This document shows positions 1-6,300 of a stretch of DNA of 9,825 nucleotides, in pieces. The position numbers were made by a program, and so were the translations under genes. Origin of the DNA: Lachnospiraceae bacterium (GTDB taxonomy: Bacteria > Bacillota_A > Clostridia > Lachnospirales > Lachnospiraceae); the NCBI GenBank assembly GCA_024689605.1, contig JAILDD010000234.1, positions 1 to 9,825 on the forward strand, in the 5' to 3' direction. The stretch's first letter is position 1, and each line of letters opens with the position of its first letter. Under the pieces are notes generated by a model. That model did no database searches. It had not been told where the DNA came from and saw only the letters and a list, made by a program, of their open reading frames with translations.

Positions 1-37
1 AATAACCGCCGCGGGATGCGGCAGAAAGAGGTGCCAT
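1..37 (+). promoter_or_regulatory. 5' leader of ptsH with ribosome site and small hairpin
   Basis: This is the end of the leader or intergenic region before ptsH; any promoter lies outside the window. A perfect 5-bp inverted repeat, GCCGC (8-12) and GCGGC (18-22) with loop GGGAT, sits just before a purine-rich ribosome site, AGAAAGAGG (about 23-31), which is 6 nt from the ATG at 38. The hairpin has no T-run, so it is not a terminator by itself. It could be part of a longer structure that begins upstream. The ribosome site is well supported; a regulatory role for the hairpin is a guess. Confidence 0.4.
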
Positions 38-295
38 ATGAAATCTTTTAATTATGTGATCACAGATGAGGTGGGGATCCATGCAAGACCTGCAGGCTTA
101 CTGGTTAAAGCCGTTAAGGAACTTACATCCAAGGTAACCATCGAGGCAAACGGAAAATCAGCAGAGGCTACCAAGCTTATGATGATCATGTCATTGGGCG
201 TTAAGAAAGGCGCTGAGGTGACAGTTAAGGTGGAAGGACCTGACGAAGATGCCGATGTTGTAAAGGTTGAGGAATTCTTCAAGGCTAATTTCTAA
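38..295 (+). CDS. ptsH: Phosphocarrier protein HPr
   Basis: This 85-residue protein has the length and layout of HPr, the small cytoplasmic carrier that takes phosphate from Enzyme I on a histidine and passes it to sugar-specific Enzyme IIA domains. The active-site motif GIHARPA is at residues 13-19, giving phospho-acceptor His15 and its partner Arg17. The second conserved block ends in MSLG (51-54), followed by KKGAEVTV, as in the family. The ATG at 38 has a ribosome site and the HPr N-terminus starts there directly. The odd point is the regulatory site. Aligned without gaps to the B. subtilis protein, the position of Ser46, the target of HPr kinase/phosphorylase, is Lys46, preceded by Thr45. 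Catalytic phosphotransfer should be intact, but classical Ser46-P signalling to CcpA looks absent. ptsI follows 53 nt downstream on the same strand, as usual. Confidence 0.97.
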   Translation: MKSFNYVITDEVGIHARPAGLLVKAVKELTSKVTIEANGKSAEATKLMMIMSLGVKKGAEVTVKVEGPDEDADVVKVEEFFKANF

Positions 296-310
296 CAGAC
301 TGCCTGTCTG
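296..310 (+). repeat. Small intercistronic inverted repeat between ptsH and ptsI
   Basis: CAGAC (296-300) and GTCTG (306-310) form a perfect 5-bp stem with the 5-nt loop TGCCT, starting on the base after the ptsH stop codon. No T-run follows, so ptsH and ptsI are probably co-transcribed through it. It could affect the stability of the ptsH message. The stem is short enough to arise by chance. Confidence 0.3.
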
Positions 311-334
311 AATTCTAAGAGCAGATGATATTAA

Positions 335-345
335 GTGAGGAGGTG
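335..345 (+). promoter_or_regulatory. Ribosome binding site that fixes the ptsI start
   Basis: The sequence GTGAGGAGGTG contains a full AGGAGG (338-343), five bases before the ATG at 349. An in-frame ATG at 325 lies upstream of this ribosome site and would add eight residues (MILSEEVP) that are really the translated Shine-Dalgarno region. The start at 349 is therefore preferred. Confidence 0.9.
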
Positions 346-348
346 CCT

Positions 349-1962
349 ATGCAGCAGTTCAAGGGAAAAGGAATAGGAAAAGGCGTTGCCATAGGGCGGA
401 TTCTGTTCTATGACAAAGGCGAGCAGGCTGTTCGCAGGACAACTGTTGAAGATACGGCTGCGGAGCTGGCCCGCTACGAATCAGCAAAGGCAACTGCCAT
501 AGAACAGCTGCAGAAGCTCTATGACAAGGCACTGACGGAGGTAGGCGAGGAAAATGCGGCTATCTTCGAAGTGCACCAGATGATGCTGGAGGACGAGGAC
601 TACAATGATTCCATCTCCAATATCATCAACACGGAAAAGGTATGTGCCGAGTATGCCGTTGCAACGACAGGGGACAACTTTGCTGAAATGTTTGCCAATA
701 TGGATGACGAGTATTTCAAGGCAAGGAGTACCGATGTAAAGGATATCTCCGAGCGTGTGGTACGGGTGCTGAGCGGAGCTGAGGAAATCTCAGAACTGGC
801 CGAACCCGTGATACTTGTGGCAGAGGACCTTGCACCTTCAGAGACGGTGCAGTTCGATAAGTCAAAGCTCCTTGCATTTGTAACGCATCTGGGGTCAGCC
901 AATTCACATACAGCCATACTTGCCAGGATGATGAATCTGCCTGCCATCATAGGCATAGAGATTGACAGGGCATGGAACGGAAAGCAGGCAATAGTTGACG
1001 GCTACAGCGGAACTGTCACCATTGATCCGGATGATGAGATAATGAAGGAAATGCTGCTAATCAAGCACCGGGATGAAGAACACCGGAAACTCCTGCAGCA
1101 GCTTAAAGGCAAGCCCAGTGTCACAAAGAGCGGAAGGAAGATCCGTCTCTATGCAAATATCGGCGGTGTCAATGACACCGGTGCCGCACTGGACAATGAC
1201 GCTGAAGGCGTTGGGCTTTTCAGAAGCGAGTTTCTTTATCTTGAAAGCGAAGACTTCCCTACGGAAGAGACACAGTTCCAGGCCTACAAGACTGTTGCAC
1301 AGAACATGGCCGGCAAGCAGGTGGTCGTCCGCACCCTTGACCTGGGTGCTGACAAACAGGTGGAATACTTTGATCTGGGCAATGAAGACAACCCGGCTCT
1401 CGGATACAGAGCCATACGCATATGTCTGGACAGGCCTGAAATCTTTAAGACACAGCTCAGGGCCATTTACAGGGCATCGGCCTACGGAAACCTCGCCATT
1501 ATGTTTCCCATGATCATCTCCCTTGACGAAGTGCTTCAGTGCAAGAAGTATGTTGAGGAAGTGAAGTCCGAACTTAAAGCTGAGGGCATCCCCTACAGCG
1601 AAGAGGTAGAGCTGGGCATCATGATAGAAACGCCGGCAGCTGCAGTGATCAGTGAAACACTTGCGCAGGAGGTTGATTTCTTCAGCATAGGAACCAATGA
1701 CCTGACACAGTACACCCTGGCCATCGACAGGCAGAATGCAAAGCTTGAGAGCATAAACGATTCACACCATCCTGCCGTGCTTGAGCTGATACGCATGACC
1801 ATAGAAAACGGCCACAAGGGCGGCGCATGGGTAGGCATCTGCGGAGAGCTGGCGGCAGACACGTCACTTACCAAGACTTTCATAGACATGGGAGTGGATG
1901 AGCTGTCAGTATCACCGTCATTTATCCTGCCGGTAAGAAATGAGATCGTAAACACAGACTGA
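349..1962 (+). CDS. ptsI: Phosphoenolpyruvate-protein phosphotransferase (PTS Enzyme I)
   Basis: Enzyme I takes phosphate from phosphoenolpyruvate on a histidine and hands it to HPr in the cytoplasm; it is the first step of all PTS sugar uptake. From the ATG at 349 the protein has 537 residues, somewhat shorter than the roughly 570 of E. coli and B. subtilis. The order of domains is canonical. An N-terminal helical HPr-binding region comes first, then the phosphohistidine domain with SHTAILAR (active His187). The C-terminal PEP-binding barrel follows, with GVGLFRSEF (287-295), RTLDLGADK (328-336), NPALGYRAIR (348-357), FFSIGTNDLTQYT (444-456), and GICGELA (496-502) with the catalytic Cys498. 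All residues expected for activity are visible. The active-site block reads GSANSH rather than the GGRTSH of the model enzymes, which I take as lineage variation. It forms an operon with ptsH and ends at the terminator near 2020. Confidence 0.97.
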   Translation: MQQFKGKGIGKGVAIGRILFYDKGEQAVRRTTVEDTAAELARYESAKATAIEQLQKLYDKALTEVGEENAAIFEVHQMMLEDEDYNDSISNIINTEKVCAEYAVATTGDNFAEMFANMDDEYFKARSTDVKDISERVVRVLSGAEEISELAEPVILVAEDLAPSETVQFDKSKLLAFVTHLGSANSHTAILARMMNLPAIIGIEIDRAWNGKQAIVDGYSGTVTIDPDDEIMKEMLLIKHRDEEHRKLLQQLKGKPSVTKSGRKIRLYANIGGVNDTGAALDNDAEGVGLFRSEFLYLESEDFPTEETQFQAYKTVAQNMAGKQVVVRTLDLGADKQVEYFDLGNEDNPALGYRAIRICLDRPEIFKTQLRAIYRASAYGNLAIMFPMIISLDEVLQCKKYVEEVKSELKAEGIPYSEEVELGIMIETPAAAVISETLAQEVDFFSIGTNDLTQYTLAIDRQNAKLESINDSHHPAVLELIRMTIENGHKGGAWVGICGELAADTSLTKTFIDMGVDELSVSPSFILPVRNEIVNTD

Positions 1963-2012
1963 AATAAACCTGTGCATAAAATCCGGCAGGGTTATGAAAT
2001 CGATCTGAATCA

Positions 2013-2053
2013 ATAAAAAATGGGACAGCGCTCTGCTGTCCCATCATTTTTTT
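2013..2053. terminator. Bidirectional intrinsic terminator between ptsI and the GNAT gene
   Basis: ATGGGACAGC (2020-2029) and GCTGTCCCAT (2035-2044) form a perfect 10-bp stem around the 5-nt loop GCTCT. On the + strand a run of seven T follows (2047-2053). On the - strand the A-run at 2015-2020 supplies the T-run. It therefore fits termination of ptsHI from one side and of the convergent GNAT operon from the other. A second small inverted repeat, TACCGG/CCGGTA (2061-2066 and 2072-2077), lies nearer the GNAT stop codon and has no T-run. Confidence 0.92.
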
Positions 2054-2095
2054 CTTAAACTACCGGCTTATCCGGTAACGGCTGTACTGCAGCGA

Positions 2096-3232
2096 TTACT
2101 CCACATCATCATCCTCATCAAGGTCGTCATCATCAACTGTGAAGTCAGCACCATGCTTTCCGATGTAAACTGTTTCCTTCTCATCACCATCAAGGATGTC
2201 CGGATCATATTCAATATCCGCAAAGATATCATCGGGATCAGCCTCACCCGGCGTGGTGAACTCGCTTATGTCTCCCTCTACAAAAACGTCGCTCATGTTT
2301 ACATAGCCCTGCTCGTCTGCCTCCATTGTCCTGTCAATGAAGCGTTCGATCTCAACATCAGAGAACAGAGGCTCTGCACGTCTGTAAAGCTTTCTGCTGA
2401 TCACATTGCCGTCAAAGAGCTGGTCCATAAGCTTCTCGGAACTGTCATTTATCGCACATGTAACCACCTTTGTAGCAGGGGAATATCTCTTAGCTGCTGC
2501 CTTCAACGCCTTCTTTATCATAGCTATCAGAACGATAGGGCCGCCCTTTCCGTCATATACAGCAGAAACATCCAGAAGGTCATCTGCTAACTTCTCGATA
2601 GCAATATATGCCTGTACTTCATCATCCTTGACATATGCCATGCTGATATCCTTATCAACCGTTTCTGCTGCCAGTCCGCCTTCGGGAACAGGTGCTCCTG
2701 TCTTCTCAGCATTGTCATTTGCGGCAGTAAGCCTGCGGGCAAGTACTGATTCAAATGGTGTTATCTCGCCATCAGTAATATCCTTATCCAAACTCTTGAT
2801 AACAGGTGATTCAAGGATCTTATCAAGGGTAGTCATGAAATAAGCCGCATCCACTGCTGAATCAAATTCATAACCGCTTACCAGGAGGAACTCTGTCAGG
2901 ATCTCCTGCTCCATTTCAAGCTCATTGTACTCGATCTCCACACGGGCACTAAAAGGTATTAGCATATTGTTGATACTTTCAACAAGCAGCGTACCTGCTC
3001 CTTTACGTCTTGCGGAAGGAGCAACATACAATGATAAAATGGTGAACACATAATCATCCGAAAGAGCTCCGGCAATAGCGCCATGACATACACCGTCTGA
3101 GAATGCTCCAAGAGCAGTGATCGGAGCACCGGCAGCTATCAGATCTGCCACTTCAGGGGCAAAGAGATTTCTAAAATACTCTATGTTGTTCTGCGTGATC
3201 CTTTTTACTTTCATATCAAAATTCATTGCCAT
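2096..3232 (-). CDS. GNAT-fold acetyltransferase-like protein with acidic C-terminal tail
   Basis: The predicted protein has 378 residues and no signal peptide or membrane segment. Residues 1-135 look like a GNAT N-acetyltransferase domain, which moves an acetyl group from acetyl-CoA to an amine. The acetyl-CoA loop is seen as APSARRKGAG (71-80), fitting the R-x-x-G-x-G pattern (R75, G78, G80) after a hydrophobic strand (VFTILSLYV). A second alpha/beta region (about 195-290) has the same order of strand, glycine loop and helix (VSAVYDGKGGP, then LIAMIKKAL). It lacks R-x-x-G-x-G and may be a degenerate second GNAT lobe. Residues 319-378 are a low-complexity acidic tail, 26 Asp/Glu in 60 by my count, ending in DDDDLDEDDDVE. 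The ATG at 3232 is preceded by AGGAG at an 11-nt spacing, a little long. The gene lies 97 nt downstream of the 1808-residue gene on the same strand. The acceptor is unknown, and the enzyme class rests on one motif plus fold-like pattern. Confidence 0.8.
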   Translation of the reverse strand: MAMNFDMKVKRITQNNIEYFRNLFAPEVADLIAAGAPITALGAFSDGVCHGAIAGALSDDYVFTILSLYVAPSARRKGAGTLLVESINNMLIPFSARVEIEYNELEMEQEILTEFLLVSGYEFDSAVDAAYFMTTLDKILESPVIKSLDKDITDGEITPFESVLARRLTAANDNAEKTGAPVPEGGLAAETVDKDISMAYVKDDEVQAYIAIEKLADDLLDVSAVYDGKGGPIVLIAMIKKALKAAAKRYSPATKVVTCAINDSSEKLMDQLFDGNVISRKLYRRAEPLFSDVEIERFIDRTMEADEQGYVNMSDVFVEGDISEFTTPGEADPDDIFADIEYDPDILDGDEKETVYIGKHGADFTVDDDDLDEDDDVE

Positions 3233-3286
3233 ATCAGTTTTTTCTCCTATTCTTGTGTAGTAACTATCAAACCCCTAATTGTTTTC

Positions 3287-3330
3287 ATCAGTTACGGCAG
3301 ACCACAGACCTGTGGTCTGCCTATACTGAT
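3287..3330. repeat. 44-nt intercistronic palindrome (strong hairpin)
   Basis: A 12-bp perfect stem, GGCAGACCACAG (3296-3307) and CTGTGGTCTGCC (3310-3321), is separated by only two bases; in RNA the two inner base pairs would open into a small loop. Outside it, after a 3x3 mismatch (TAC/TAT), the arms continue with ATCAGT (3287-3292) and ACTGAT (3325-3330). The last base is also the final base of the TAA stop of the 1808-residue gene on the - strand. No T-run follows on either strand, so it is not a standard intrinsic terminator. Its place between two co-directional genes suggests control of the level or stability of the two parts of one transcript, or a protein-binding palindrome. Confidence 0.85.
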
Positions 3331-6300
3331 TACCAGAACCAGCCGCGTTTTTTCTCTCCCTCCGGTTTCTTCTCTACGGTCTTTCTTTGTTTAGCTTCCG
3401 CTTTCTTCTTCTTCTTTTCTTTCTTAGCCTTTTCTTCCGCTTCCTGCTTATCAGCCTTCTTATTCCTCTTCGCCTGCGCCTTTTCATTATCCAGGCGTTC
3501 CTTCGCAGCCTTTTCTTCCGCTTTTTTCTGCGCAGCCTTCAGCTTGTCCTCTTCTTTCTTTTGCTTAGCCTCTTCCTTGGCCTTCTCCTGCTCCTCTATT
3601 TCCTTATTCTTCAGATACATAGCTTTTTCGCCTTCTGATCCATATTCAAGAACAAGATCCGGAACCTTCTCTGTATTCATTACATTAAGGACTGCATTGA
3701 AGTACTCTTTACGCTTCCTGCGGCTCTCTTCGATGATCTCAACCTTATACTCATCAGTCTGATCCTTGCCCACTTTTGCGTCCACATCATCTCTGAAAAG
3801 TGTTCCGTCTGAAGCAACACCTACATAATCAGCATAGATATCCATGATCTTGGTGAAGCTTCTCATCCTTGCGATGAACTGGCCATCCATAAGAGCACCT
3901 GCAAAATCACACATTTCTGCCATATCATCCTGGCCTACACCCAGATTGATCTTCTTATCACCCTTGAAGTGAGAGTTCTTTTCGTTAAAGGCCTGGTAAC
4001 TGCGGAGTAATTTGCCGGTTTGCCATTCACCTCTGTGTCCTTCAGCCAACATCAGATATGCGTTAAGCTTCTTAAACTCGATATAAAGCTCAGGAGTGAT
4101 CAGCTTACGCACATCATCTTCACTGGTAAGCTTGACATCCTTAAGTTTCTTCATGATAGCATTCATTTGACCTGCCATCGGGGCGAAGAACTGCATATCC
4201 TTTGCAAACTGGCGCCTGCTGAAGTTCTTTTCATTGCGGACGATCGAATTTTCGTTAGCATCCTTTAACTTATTGATCATCTCGGCATTCTTTCCCATCG
4301 CCTCAACTTCGCCGGCCTTATCATTTATCGGATACGGAGTAAAGAGATATTTAACATCTGCAAACTGCGCTTTCAGCGCTTTATCCTTCACGCCGATATA
4401 CTCAGCAAGACCTATGACAGTCGAATTACTGATGCAGCGTGAATACTGCTGGTTAACAGTTCTGAGGGCATTTGCAGCTTCCATCTCCATAAACGGCATC
4501 TTGGCTTCCTCGTATGCCTTTTCGAATTCGCCAAGAGCCTCATTCTTCTTAGCCTCTATCTTTAAGCCCACTGACTTATTATGTCTGTATGAGCCTGTAG
4601 AGAACTTAACAAGCTTCTCATATACGTTGTACCACTTAATGGTCTTGTCACGCCTTTCCTTATCCTTCTCAGCCTGGGCGAAATCAATACCCATGCCGGG
4701 CTGTCCGTACTCATCCACGCCCTGGGAGCTTACATAAGCCTTGATCAGGTCAACGAATGATAAGTATGCACCACCTGCCAGCTTGCTGTAACGCCATTTC
4801 AGTTCATCCCTTACTTCTTTAGGCAGTGCATCACTCGCAAAAAATGCCTTTTCGGAGTTATAGATCTGTGCAAAGGCTTCTATACGGAGTGCATTCTTGT
4901 ACAGATCCTTGAAGTTTGCTCTGATATTTTCATACTTGAACATGTCTTCAGTCAGCGTAAAGCTTAGGATCTGGTCTGTTGCCTGCTTCAGGAAATTGTA
5001 CTTATTACCTTTCAGATAATCCATTATATCCGCATTGTTCTTCTTGAAATCCTCCTCGGACTGCTGGTTGATAGCCAGGCCGTTCTGCTGTCTGTATACG
5101 TCACGAAGCAGCAATCTGAAAGATTTAATATCTATCTTTTCCGCTTCCTTATCCTTTTCCTTATTCTCTTCGTTCCTCTTGTTGATTGCCTCCTGCAGAC
5201 GGCTGTCGGTATCAATATCAAGCACCCTGTACTGCATTGCAGTCGCATCCATAACTCCCTGTGAGGTCTCGAAGATCTGAGCTGCAGCATCCTCGTCTAT
5301 CTTGTAGTTCAGCTCACCCAGACGCTTTGCGAAATCCATAGATAAATTCTTTCTGAGCTGGAATTCAAAGTAGTCGTTCATTGCATTAGGACCGGCCTTC
5401 AAGCGGCGTTCTGCCTCAGCGATAACCAGTGCACGCAGTCCCTCTGACTTTTCAAGCTTGCCTTTCCACTTTTTCTGCTCAACAATATCCCTGAGAGCCT
5501 GCTGCCATTCACTCTGATCGAAGCCCTGGATATTCTTGCTCTTTTCATAAAGCAGGTTAAAGAGCTCGTTGGATGCCATTGACTGCTCAGCAGCCTTAAG
5601 CTCTGCGCTCTTCTGCTTTGCCTTCTTGAGAGCTTCTTCAGACTCCTTATATATAGCTCCAAAGCGCTTCTCCCACTCTTCCTTGCGCTTTTCTTCTGTC
5701 ATGCCCACAAGTCCGAGATCCTTTTCGCCCAGCTTCTCCTCAAAATCACCGGACAGATTGTCCTTGAATCCGAAACTCTTCAGATACTTGGAAACAGCCT
5801 GATCGATAGCCTCCATGGCACCATTATTGAGGCGGGACTCCAGCATATCCTTAACATCGGCATAGGTATCGAAGTATTCCTTCAGATCAGGATTCTTCAT
5901 CAGGGACTTCATCTCACGGTAGCTCTGTACAATATTGAGATAATCCCCGATATTGGTATGGAAATGAGCCATCTCCAATGCGGCAGGATCAAGCTTAATA
6001 TTCAGGAAAGCAGATATTCTCTGGTTAACGAACTGCTGAGCCTTCTCCCTTGCTTCCGGATCCTTTCCATCCTTTGCCTTACCAGCTGCAAGCTTGGCAT
6101 CAACACGCTCTGCCTCGGGTCTAACCTGATCTGACTGGAATTTTCTGATGGATGACTGTATATCAACAATGGTCTTGTCAGCAAATGCATTGTTGTTATA
6201 GCGGATAAACCTCCACTTGATCTGATCCTGGAAATGGCGGCGGCGGTTCTCGTAAACACCTTCGCTGAAGTACTCGAACGCGTTATCAGCACTGTAAACG

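Noticed and set aside
325..348. Upstream in-frame ATG as the start of ptsI
   Set aside because: It lies before the AGGAGG and would translate the ribosome site; Enzyme I proteins begin near the MQQFKGKG sequence at 349.
3287..3330. Intrinsic terminator between the giant gene and the GNAT gene
   Set aside because: The stem is strong, but no T-run follows on either strand, so standard termination is not supported.
3333..3611. Membrane-spanning TolA-like role for the Lys/Glu tail
   Set aside because: Composition is similar, but there is no membrane anchor in the protein and no Tol-Pal system would be expected in a Gram-positive.
3226..3762. Reading frames of 80-180 codons on the + strand opposite the giant gene
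   Set aside because: Their Phe/Leu/Ser-rich products are what the reverse of a Lys/Glu-rich gene gives, and none shows a ribosome site or a recognisable family.
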